64,000 nucleotides of DNA from Auricularia sp. M13. Taxonomy: Eukaryota > Basidiomycota > Agaricomycetes > Auriculariales > Auriculariaceae. The notes beneath the pieces are model-generated. The model was not told the DNA's origin and made no database searches. It saw nothing but the letters and a program-made list of their open reading frames with translations. The stretch lies in assembly GCA_037042915.1 (NCBI GenBank), contig CM073198.1, positions 3,844,001-3,908,000 on the forward strand. The letters are read 5' to 3'. A program made the position numbers and the translations under genes. Below, in pieces: positions 43,493-53,415 of the stretch (positions are counted from its first letter, which is position 1; each line of letters begins with the position of its first letter).

Positions 43493-46400
43493 ATGTCGAA
43501 CGAACCGGGCCCATCCACGGCGACTCAGTCCCTCATCAGCCGTCGCGACTGGGATATGATCGGTCTCATGCTGCAGGCAGACTCGCCGCGCAAGTCTGCC
43601 GCGCTCATATACACCATGCTCAGGCAGACAGAGCATCCAGCGTCCATACCCGCAGACTTCTACACGGATGCGCGTTGGGATAGCGTTTGCAATCGGCTCT
43701 GTACTGCTGCCGCGACTGGGAACGCCGACCCCAGCATCCAGCAGTCGGCTCACCTGCTCAGTGTCGTTGCCGAGACTGCCGCTGGTACGTAGTCGTTCAC
43801 ATCGTCGAAAAGTGATATGTGATAATCTGATCTGCCGATATCAGAATTTGAACGAGACTCTGAGGCGCAGAGTATGTCTTCTCAGTTTTCTCAGCATGAC
43901 AATCGCTGACCGACTGGCGCAGCCACCGGCAAGAAGCGTGAGCGATTTACATTGACTGCAGCGCGCACTGTTGACGCCATATAGGCAAGTCAGGCGCTGG
44001 TGATGGAGACAGTTCAGGTGAAATTTCGTTCAAATGACATATCATTGTCTAACCTGCTGCCAGGGCCGTCGCGTAAGAAGCGCAAAGCCACTGAGGGCCC
44101 GACGTTCTCTACCTGGGAGCAACTCAGTGACCAGATCGAAAGTCTTCTGGGTCTCATCGGTCGCGACATCGCCAGCTGGCTGGCCGAAGAACACCATCTA
44201 CCCCTGTGGACCCCCCCGCCAGAGTCCTCGTGGCATCAGCCGGAGTATGGGGCTGCGCTCAACTATATCTCCACGCTTCGCCTTCCTCGAACACCGGCTG
44301 CAGCTTCTGGGTCCGGTGTTCCGGACTTGCTGCTCTATAAAGTGGGCTCGGCTGAAACGCTAGATCCCACTTTTGTACAGAAGAAGAAGAAAGTCAAGGG
44401 CGGTAATTCACACAAGTAAGCTCAACCATTCCTACCATTCCGCAGCGTTGACGCTCTCTGTTCAGGGCTGTTGCCAATGTTTCAGGTGCTGGAAAGTCTC
44501 GCCTGGCACTCGAAGTTCTCGCTGAAGAGTGGAGTTTCTACTTCATGAGCGACTATCATCCGATCATCAACCCATATGGCTCACAGGATGTCTCTGTTGC
44601 CCTCGCCGACTTACTGGAGAGTCATGACTCCAAAGGCAACGCTTTCGAGCAGCAGGTCCACATGGCGCGAGGCGGGGAAAGCGTCAGCTCCTCGGGCCAG
44701 CAGTCCGGCATACGCAACGCTAAGATAGCTGAGCATATCTTTTCCGCCGTGCTTCTAGCTCGCATCCTCGTCCATGATCTGTTCCTTCGTGCATACAACG
44801 ATCTTTCTGCAGACGCCCGGGCGACAATGCACGGTCCCAAATTGTGGCTTTTACTTCAGGTCATGCCTGTGCTTCAGGGCAGGGACATATTTCTGGAGGT
44901 CTATCATTTGCTCAAGTCCCTATCGGGAGAAGCCATACGATCTCAAATCCTTCATCGCCTCGATGAGTGGTATTCATCCAACCACCATATCGAGCGCATA
45001 GGCGTAGATGAGATCCAGCGCCTCGTCATTACTTATCCCAAGGCCTTCGTCGGCACGCCACCAAAAAACGAGAACGGAGTTCCCACTCGTCCTGTTTTCA
45101 AGCCCTTCGTTTCTACGATATCCGCCTACCTTGTGACCGCGACGCATAAAGGGCGGTTCCTATTTGTCGGAACACGTCTGTCTTACGATTCCGTTACGGA
45201 GGCCCTGATCTCAACGGCTGTAAAGGAGCTAGAGCTTGAGGAAGGCACTGTTACGGCCTCGCACTTCGATACACAGCCAGGCACAACCGTATTCGATCCC
45301 GTCCCGATCGTTCGGTATCTGTCGCATTTCCTGACCAGCTCGGTTGTGACTGGTTTTGGGGATCTGCTTGGCGATATTATCTTCTGGCTTCGTGGGCGCC
45401 CCAGATTCTTGGCATATTTCGTGCAATGGGTTCTACAGAAGGGCCCATGCGCGGCACGACAGGTCCTCGTGAACATTGTCTCGAAGCTGATCGGCGTCGA
45501 ACTCCACATTTGTGCCGGGCCAGGCGATCCTGTTGCAGATATTCCAGAAATGAAGCCCCGTCGCCTGTTGTCGGAGACGTTGACGAGGGAGGAGCTCACC
45601 CGGCACAGCGGTAAGGAGGCTATATATGTTCCATCAGTTCCGGAACGACCAAGTTGATATCCGTTCCAGGGCCCTGTCAGGTCATTGTGCAAGCGCTGCT
45701 CAATCTCCTCATCGAAGGTCGGTATACACAAATCGACGAACAACACGAAAAGCTCGTCGAATTCGGTGTTGGCAAGTTCGAAGAGAGCACTACATCATGC
45801 TGGATTCGAGAGAACCTTGTTCTGGCTAGGCTTTTCGTCTTCTTCGCGACAGCTGAAGGGGCACAGACTTTCCTGCAGGCCATTAACGACGGCCTCCGGC
45901 GACCCGAGGCTTCGTCAGCTGGATTTGAGATGGAGAATGCTCTGTCGTGGCTATTCTGGCAGTTGTTCACGACATCAACGCCGACATTGGCCTCGTTTCT
46001 GAAGTTTTTCGGAACTTCAAGCAACGAAATTCCTTCGTGGGCCAACAGACCCGCCAGACTGGTATGGTATTTCGATGGAAACCGACCAGTTCTAGCTTCG
46101 TCTTCGAAATTCGCGATTGGACTGGCTGCCAAAGGCGAGGGACCTAGCGATACGCTGGCATGGCTTCGGAACGATACTCGGCTTCCCTTCTTCAAGCCTG
46201 ACAAGCACATGGGGCCTGATGTCTGCTTCAGAGTAGCAATAGCCGGAGACGTCCCCGGCACGTACCAAATCATCACTGTCTGCGTACAGTCCAAGTACGG
46301 CTTCTCGAAGCTCTCAGACGCACGGCTTCGAGAGGCTGTGGCCACCGTTACTCCCACTCATTTCTACAGCAAAACGTTTATTGCCCATCGCGATGATGTC

Positions 46401-46705
46401 TTGCTGTCTTTGCCTACGTGGGGTACGCTATATTCGATTTTCGGGCCCGAATTCCCATTGACAACTGCGCAGACGCAGATCTTGGCGTGGGTAGCGAGGA
46501 GATGGCAGGAGACGTTGCCATCTTGCGCGTTTTGGCAACTACACAGAACGTGAAAAGGTTCGTAGATACGGCTGATGGACTCGGCGAACTACCTCTTGCC
46601 ATCGTGACATTGGACACGTTCCGCGACGCCGTGAACAATTTCCAGATGTCTGGCTTCAAAGCCGCACTGGAAGCTGCCGATGCTACTCTTGCTGGGGTGC
46701 GTTGA
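43493..46705 (+). CDS. P-loop NTPase A, possibly Crinkler-type
   Basis: The start is MSNEPGPSTATQSLISRRDW. A first N-terminal exon is followed by small exons, a region with PSRKKRKATEGPTF (basic, nuclear-signal-like), and the P-loop VSGAGKSRLALEVLAEEWSF. A long helical ATPase-like region includes LARILVHDLFLRAYNDLSAD and the Walker-B-like IERIGVDEIQRLVI, then LLGDIIFWLRGRPRFLAYFV. The C-terminal third (MENALSWLFWQLFT, DVCFRVAIAGDVPGTYQIIT, DLGVGSEEMAGDVAILRVLA) is compatible with a nuclease-like fold, which is my inference. The domain order resembles the P-loop NTPase parts of fungal Crinkler-like proteins. It is paralogous to the convergent gene at 47321. Whether it is whole is unclear; I treat it as a possible fossil. 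Confidence 0.65.
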
Positions 46706-47320
46706 GACACTTGACTGCTCAACGGGGCTCACATATTCGTAGTCTTTTGCCCTTGTATCACCTCGTACCACTAGGAGCACTGCTGGGAAGAGCAGATAGT
46801 CAGTAGCGCACGATGATTGAACATATCCACCTGGCTGGCTATACGATAGCATTGGCCACGAATTCCACATACAGCCTTTCATCGCGAAAACGGGATCCGA
46901 CGTTGGTGCGGTTTGCAGCTGTTCTCAAATGTCAGAGAATTCTACAGCTGTGTGTGTTCGGGCTGGTGGATTTGCGCTTCACGGGTGCGCGCAGTGCTGC
47001 CATATAAATTTGCGTGTGGGACGGACTTAGAGAGTCTCTGACAGCTTTCGGAGCTAATTTATGGTTTGCAGTGCGGGCAGGAAGCCCCATAGCTCGAGCA
47101 AGCGGCCGGAGTGATCAGACCCGCCCGAGCGCGCGGTTAATCAGGAACCCGTTTTCGCGATGTTGGCAAGAGCCGTAGACCCGTAGTCTCTGTGATCAGG
47201 AGTAGCACCCAGTGCTATTGAAATTCGCTCAGATGCTGAGCCCTTCAGCTGTCCTTATTTAAGCGTACCAGACCGATGCCCGCGTGCCCGTCAAGTTCCA
47301 CGATTCTGGGATTACAGGAA
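46706..47320. other. spacer at the centre of the inverted pair
   Basis: The 3' flanks of two convergent NTPase genes. No gene or clear palindrome is seen. Confidence 0.45.
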
Positions 47321-49768
47321 TCAGAGATGAGCTAGAATATCGTCAAGGCTTAAGTCAACATATGCATGGTGGTTCAAATACTCGTGGGAGAGTGTAGCAA
47401 CAAGTGCTCTGGGTGACGCGTACAAGCTTTGGGGCCGACCATAACATATAACGTGAAGAACCGAAATTTTACGAGAACGAGACGTCGGTGAATCGAAGGT
47501 GCGAAAAATCTGCATCCAGCGCTGATGTATAGCCGTGTCCTGTGGATGCGGCGCCTAAGATGAGCTCGAAGCAATGCCTGTCGATGCAACTAGTTGCACT
47601 TACATGTGTATAGAACATGCTGGGATAGGTAGGCGAAAATTTGTTCCGAGGACGCAATGACCGAAGCGCAGGTTTTTCGGCCTCAAAGCAGACAAGTAAG
47701 TGATGATCTGCGGCGACCTGAACCATACAGAGCATCTCCACGCCGCAAGCGGCGTCTGGAAAAAGGAAAGGACGTTCTGCGTTGCGGAACCAATCGAAAA
47801 CATCGTCGGGGGATGAAGCCAGTGCGATGAGCTGCGATGGCTTGTAATCTTTGGCGACATTGGGGAACACTCTCGACTCGGCGCCGATATGGCTTGTCAG
47901 GGAAAGTCGAAAACGTCCAGCCGTCCAAAGAGGACGAGAGCCAACAACGTGAAACAGATCGCCGAAACAGAACCGCTTCGCATGCGCATCCCACAGTACG
48001 AGCGCCAGGTTCTCGAAAAAACCAGTGTGCCGTAGGTGGCGTAGCGAACCATCCCTTGTTGCTTCTAGTAGCCCGCGAAACGAATGCCTGCGCGAGTCGC
48101 GCAGCCACTTGTACAGAGATAGGAAGATCAGGTGTTCGTCGATCAGAGCCGTGGATGTATCAGGACCGTAGCGACCAAGTGCAAGAGCGACGATAATCGA
48201 TGGATATCGGTCAAGCGTTACGCTTTGTTGGGAATGGACCGCATGCAGGTAAACAGCCTGGCGTAAGCTCCACGCGACATCAGAACCTGGAAAATATCTC
48301 AATATCGAAGACCCTGACCAAGCGAGAACTCACCTTCGAGCATAGGTGGAGGAATAAGAGGGCCAAGCTTGATCTCGTCTATAATAGGCTCGTGGAGATC
48401 ATAGAAATCTGTGAGTTTAAACAGCATGGTTCCGAGAACGCTCCGCCATCGACTGGGTCCTGCTAATAGGCAGTACATAGTGAAAACAGCTAGGAGGCGG
48501 TGGCTAGGGTGCGTAAGCTTATATAAGCAAATAGCGGTACTACATACCGGCCGCGCAGCCAAGAGAACACGGTACGCATATCCAACTTGTTCGACAACTG
48601 AAAGTGATCGAGATAGCCTCGCACTCCCTCCAGCGTGCCAAACATCCCAAGGTCCATAAACTGGCGCAAATTCGAATCAGAACCAGCAGAGGAAATCGCC
48701 TCCTGTACTTCATCATGCGGCGCCGAGACACCAGAAACAATGAGCCTTTGTTTCGGGCATAGAACAGCCAGATCAACTACTAGCTGATAGAGTAGCGATC
48801 TGTAGCTCCGACGATCAGGCGAGGTGAACGCTTTATCGTACTTCCTTTCGGCCACCTGCGCTTCGTCGAGTGCTACGAATTCGAGCATACTGGCACTGGA
48901 TCTTTGCAGGCGCCGTATACAGCGAAAGACCCGTTCGTAAGACCAGCCATCCATGCTCCAGAATAACCTGGTGAAGATATCGCCGGATCCAAAAACGTAG
49001 TGTGGTCGAAGCTGTAGGATAAGCCACTTCTTGCGAACGTCGTCGATCGGAATATCACAGGCTGTCATGCAACGGTGGAAAACATGAAACACGAGCAAAC
49101 GGGCGAGGACAAGTTGCGCAGTCAAGGCGCGTAGCTGAGCCTGGTTATCGCGAAGGTCAGCCTTCATTTTGAGCGAGCGGTGGTTCAGAGGGTAAAGTAC
49201 GAGTGTCATGTCCCTTGACAAAAGGGAGTTGATGGCCGCCTGGACGTCGTCTGATCCATAAGGACTGACGATGGTGTTAGCTGAGCACGTGAAGTATAGC
49301 CCCCAGCGCTGGCAAAAGGCTTCGAAAATCATGCGCGTTTTGCCCGCGCCAGAACGATCCTCAAGCAGACTGAGAAACCATTCCTCATGAGCCCGATTCC
49401 GCACAAAGCAGCTACTGCGACGTACAGATGGTCATTCCCAGATAAAAAATCGTCCAAACGCGCGGGAAATGTAGCATCGAGCATTTCGAGATTACCGAGC
49501 GCGTAAAGCAACATGTCGGGCTTGTCGTCGCCGAATGGAGTTACGGGCATGTGCATGGACTCAATACGCACGATATCCTCCTCGGTCCACGATGGCGCGT
49601 TCGCCCAGGTCGTTTGCGGGTGCCATCCCGGCTGAACGAGAGGCTCACGCACAAACTTGGCGAGTTTTTCCTCGTAGGCCAGTAACATGGCAGGAATCTC
49701 AAGTTCATCGGTTTCCTCATCTAATACTGCGTTAAGCGACGCGACACAGGCAACAGGTATGCGTACCT
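47321..49768 (-). CDS. P-loop NTPase B, paralogue of NTPase A
   Basis: The readable protein begins near 49768 after a possible intron; the first in-frame Met is MLLAYEEKLAKFVREPL at 49688. It shares with NTPase A the pre-loop segment KPDMLLYALGNLEMLDATFP (A: VPDLLLYKVGSAETLDPTF), a GAGKTRMIFEAFCQRWGLYF P-loop, the helices LVLARLLVFHVFHRCM, the Walker-B-like LEFVALDEAQVAERKYD, and VFSWLRGRYR. The C-terminal part includes RFCFGDLFHVVGSRPLW and AADHHLLVCFEAEKPAL and ends YVDLSLDDILAHL. Similarity to A is along the whole length but clearly diverged, so the duplication is not recent. It may be an effector-like or toxin-like fossil; I estimate few breaks, if any. It is on minus, convergent with A. 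Confidence 0.65.
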
Positions 49769-49835
49769 AGAGAAATGCTGCCACTCGAGGTCGAAGCTGT
49801 AAGGAATGTCAGTTCGGCGACCTGAAGTGAAGCAA

Positions 49836-50190
49836 TTAATCGCTTACACGAGGCCATAGTATACCAGACGAGACGAGGGCAAGCTTCAGACTTGAGCTGT
49901 GGTTCGTACAGGCACAACGAAGACCATATTCAACGTGTTGACTTTGTTCGACAAACACAACCTCGGTCTCTTTCGGCTTCCCGCGCCGGTTGTTAAGCGC
50001 CGGCAGCCACACTGTGCAAATGCTAATACAATGTAAAATGAATTGAATTTTGCTCTTCATAATGTAGTGAGGATAATACATCACTTACAAAAACTTCTTT
50101 CACCAGTAAACTGGTCCCATCGATACAAGCCCGTGCGGCGCGGACGCCAGGTCAACTGACCACCATGGGCCCAAATTCCTCTCTCAGAAG
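49836..50190 (-). other. possible upstream exons of NTPase B
   Basis: Two minus-strand blocks look coding by composition: GGQLTWRPRRTGLYRWDQF ending near a GTAAGT donor at about 50090, and VWLPALNNRRGKPKETEVVF followed by VEQSQHVEYGLRC. They could be N-terminal exons of NTPase B or remains of another gene. I do not recognise either block, and NTPase A has no clear equivalent. Confidence 0.3.
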
Positions 50191-50822
50191 AAACGACACC
50201 AGCCAAGCTGCAGTACCAGCGTGGCTGACGGTGCTCTGTAGACGCAGTATCATGGTGCAAATTACGCTTTTCCCCCTAGCTGACAGCGCTGGGCCGCTGG
50301 TAAGTAATACATTCCAATGTATATGCCGTTTCTGTTTCTTTTAGTACTCTGGATACCCTATCTCAATGCCATAGAGATCGTTTTGTTCCTTCACGTGTAC
50401 GTTTCAGTCAAGTCATAACCGGGATGGAGCAACGTCAATAGTGGAGGCGTACTGATATGGCTATAGTAGCGGGACACAGCAGGCACGCGCTGAGCAATGC
50501 GAGCTACTTATGTAGTTTACCGCTGGAGAGCGACAACTTAACTGCGACCTCTTTTCCAGCCGCACGGGCGGGGTCGCTGTATCTGACCATGCAGCCATGC
50601 ATGAGACAGCGGAGAGAAATTTCAATGATCGTCCAACTTCCGCTGCGACGAGAATGGATGTCGCCAATCGTCCAAGGGACGAGAATTGCGATGGCTGATT
50701 ACTTCGTGCAGAACGATCAATCTTGAACCCAGCATGGACCATCGCGGCACTCTAGACTGGTACACCGGGAACATGCGATAGCGGATAAACAGCAGCAAAA
50801 CAGCGCAGACAAATCGTGATGG
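50191..50822. other. spacer without a recognised gene
   Basis: Overlapping short frames on both strands (50457-50726 and 50461-50742) have no known content. The stretch lies downstream of the SMC1 fragment. Confidence 0.4.
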
Positions 50823-51118
50823 TTACTCGTCGTAATTGGTGAGCTGAGAAACAATAAGAGGTCAGCAAGGAGGCCCAGACGCACGACAGCGCTGAACGCA
50901 CATCAAGTGTGAGCGAACGCGAGCTATTGAGCTCCTGGTCGCGATATATACCAACGAGCGAGTTGCCGCGTTCATAGAGCGAGCCCTTCAAGCTGATGAC
51001 GATGAATTGGAACGCGTCCGATGCATGGCGTCGAATGTAATTTGCGATCTTCGCGACGTTGGTGTTGTCCAAGGCAGCATCGACCTCGTCGAGCACAAAG
51101 AACGGCGCGGGTTGGTAG
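50823..51118 (-). pseudogene. SMC1: 3' end of a cohesin SMC1 gene, isolated fragment
   Basis: The exon at 51118-50902 encodes YQPAPFFVLDEVDAALDNTN, VAKIANYIRRHASDAFQFIV, ISLKGSLYERGNSLVGIYRD and NSSRSLTLD. These include the Walker B/D-loop LDEVDAALD and the C-terminal signature of SMC1, the cohesin ATPase head. A normal intron (donor GTGCGT, acceptor TTTCTCAG) leads to the last exon LTNYDE with its stop at 50823. Upstream of 51118 the sequence reads like an intron end (cgtttcctcag) and then becomes MYND copy 4, so only the last two exons are present. The kept intron shows a DNA-level copy, not a reverse-transcribed one. A complete SMC1 must exist elsewhere. Confidence 0.85.
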
Positions 51119-51145
51119 CTGAGGAAACGATGACGGGCCGTAGCA

Positions 51146-52243
51146 CGTGCGGCGATAGTACCGGCGCATGAGGGCCGATCTGGCCGGTTCGAGCGATTCG
51201 GTGTCCACCTTGCGGCGCGTTACCTGCCAGGCGCGGGCCAGCGGGTGCAGCTGGCCATGCCACTGGGGGCATCGCCCATGAAGCTCCATGGCCAACTGGC
51301 AGAGCGACTCGCGCGCTTGTGTAATCGTTGTGGCGTCCTTCTGGACGACGTCCAGCGCGTTGTTCAGCGCGGGCAGCAGCGCAGCTTCGAAGCCGCTGTA
51401 GAGTTTCTTCGGCTCGTCTAGGGTGCCGTCTGGCCCACTCGCAATGGCGCCAGTGATGTCCGCGGCAATACGAACAGACATAGTATGCGACTCTGACGCA
51501 CAAAGCCACTTGGGGAGGCGTTCCGGGATGGCGTACTGGACGGTGGAGGGCCAGTGGAAAGCGTCCCGTGCGGTGTCGCCGTTGAGCATCTGCACGAGAG
51601 ACCAGACGAAGCGCTCGCGCAGCGGCGATTCCAGTATGTGCGGAAAGACGAGCGACCGGCAACCCAGCATCGTCATGTACAAATAACTGATCGCGGCCGG
51701 CGAGAACAGCTGGCAGCACCAGTAGACGTGCATTTCCACGCTCTGGCGCGCACCGAGCGGTATAAGGTCTTTGGGATGGAGCGGCCATCGGCCCCGCGTG
51801 TTTCCGAACGTCTTCTTTGGCCTGGAGACAGAGAGGAGCGCAGAACTCCGATCTTCGGTTGGAGAGACGCAGAGGCACAGACACTGATACAGCGCGTGGA
51901 TGAACCTGTGCAGCGGGTCGTCCAGCTCGCCGGCATGAGCGCCCCTGATCAGGTCGCGACGATGGTAGTCCGACTTGCGCTCGGGGCAGCTCGCGGCGTT
52001 TGCGCGCAGCGTTGTCCGTAGAGCAGCGATATCTTGGTCCGTTCGTAGCGTGGTGAGCGCCGTGACGCTCGCGCGCCAGAAATCGTGACATAGCGGCTGG
52101 CAGGCGGCGTCCAACGTCGGTCCGTCGGTAAGAAGAGCCGTTATGACATAGAAGCAGTCTGGGCAGCACTTTGAACAAGCAGGGTCCTTGAGTTCGGTCG
52201 CCTTGTCCTGGAGGAAGGCAGGCTCGAACAATGGCTTTGCCAT
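51146..52243 (-). CDS. MYND protein copy 4, truncated inside the zinc finger
   Basis: I start at MAKPLFEPAFLQDKATELKD by alignment with copy 3; the open frame begins earlier, at 52444. It keeps CSKCCPD, CHDFWRASVTALTTLRTDQD, RPKKTFGNTRGRWPLHPKDL, GARQSVEMHVYWCCQLFSP, PLRERFVWSLVQMLNGDTAR, YSGFEAALLPALNNALDVVQ and RRYYRRTCYGP without any frame break. Just after the first finger cysteine (TCYGP) the family sequence ends and the SMC1 intron end begins, so the CxxC, YCxxxC and HxxxC ligands are all lost. The open frame continues to 50972 through the SMC1 exon in a wrong frame, or could splice at the SMC1 acceptor to make a MYND-SMC1 chimera. It belongs to subfamily B and mirrors copy 3. Confidence 0.75.
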
Positions 52244-53415
52244 GGAAGCCTGCAAGCGGGCCAAGGCCGTCAGCAAGGAGCCTCGGTACATCACGAGCAG
52301 GACCTTGTGGGAGAGCTTCAGGCAGCACGCGGAGACGTCGACACTGTGCGCGAGGAGGAAAGGTCGCCACCCCTGAGCGGAGCAAATGGCCGGCGGAATT
52401 GTCGCATCCAACGTCTCCAATGGCGCCAGCACGATATGTTCCACTCTCAGTGCTCGGTGGTCGGCGGGTTTGAGGTCAATGATAATACATACGACAAAGA
52501 GTAGCGACCGCCAAAGTTGAGCAAAGCTGGAGTAAAGGTCCCGGGAAGCTCCATCAAAGGTTGGGTCTCAGGACTACGATTCTGGCGGACATGGCTATCC
52601 TGGGCCATTCTGGCGTAAGTTTAGACCCAGGATATTCGTTCCAACGCGCGAGCATAGGCGGCTGTGTGTACGCTTCGGAGAATGCAAATGACTGGAAGAC
52701 GCGGGTGGTTGCGGAGGAGAAACGAGGTCCACATCGATGATAGAATATGTCATCCAAAAAAATGGTGCTTTCTGTGCTGTGGGCGGTACAAGTCCACGGT
52801 GCATAGCGACGGTACGGAGAACCAGGCTACGTCCAGATGTTGGGCTGGCACGCGCTCTGCACACCCTGAAGCCAGTCCTTTTCATTCCGCTGTGGAAACT
52901 GAGTTGAAAGTCCTGAAAAGCGGAAAATAGATTAGAAAAGTGTTGAAAGTGTTTCCGACCCGTTTGCCAACCCGGAAAATGACTTGAAGTCTGGCCGCAG
53001 GGTGACGACGCCGAGTCCACACCCAACTTGTCGAAATATTATACACATCCTTGTGGCCCGGACAACGCATTTGGCAGGCGTTTAGACCGAGGTTTGGCCT
53101 CCCGAATGGCCGTTTTGGCGGTACTTAAGTTGTGCCAGACATGCTTTCCGAGGGGCTGGGAGTAAGCGACCAGTGGCAAGTGAGCGAGCAGCATGCCAGA
53201 TTATCCAGAAGCGTAATCTGTGGTCATATAAGACGCCCAGGCGGGGACACTGAAGACCATGGCGGGAACGGAAGGGCAAGCGACAGACGCAGCGGAGTTG
53301 GACGGCGGCGCGTGCTGTCATAATCGGCTTTGGACGCGCTTGCGCGTACTCAGACTGACTTGCCCTCGCTCGACCCTGCTCTGAACCGTCTTCCCAACGC
53401 GCATACAAAGCCCCG
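52244..53415. other. divergent intergenic region
   Basis: This lies between MYND copy 4 (minus) and the HECT gene (plus). The frame 52595-53026 on minus has no known content. An A-rich stretch (gaaaagcggaaaatagatta) near 52914-52940 is the only local oddity. Both promoters should be here. Confidence 0.45.

Noticed and set aside
50823-51118. A working SMC1 gene
   Set aside because: Only the last two exons are present; coiled coils, hinge and Walker A are absent and the upstream sequence is a MYND gene.
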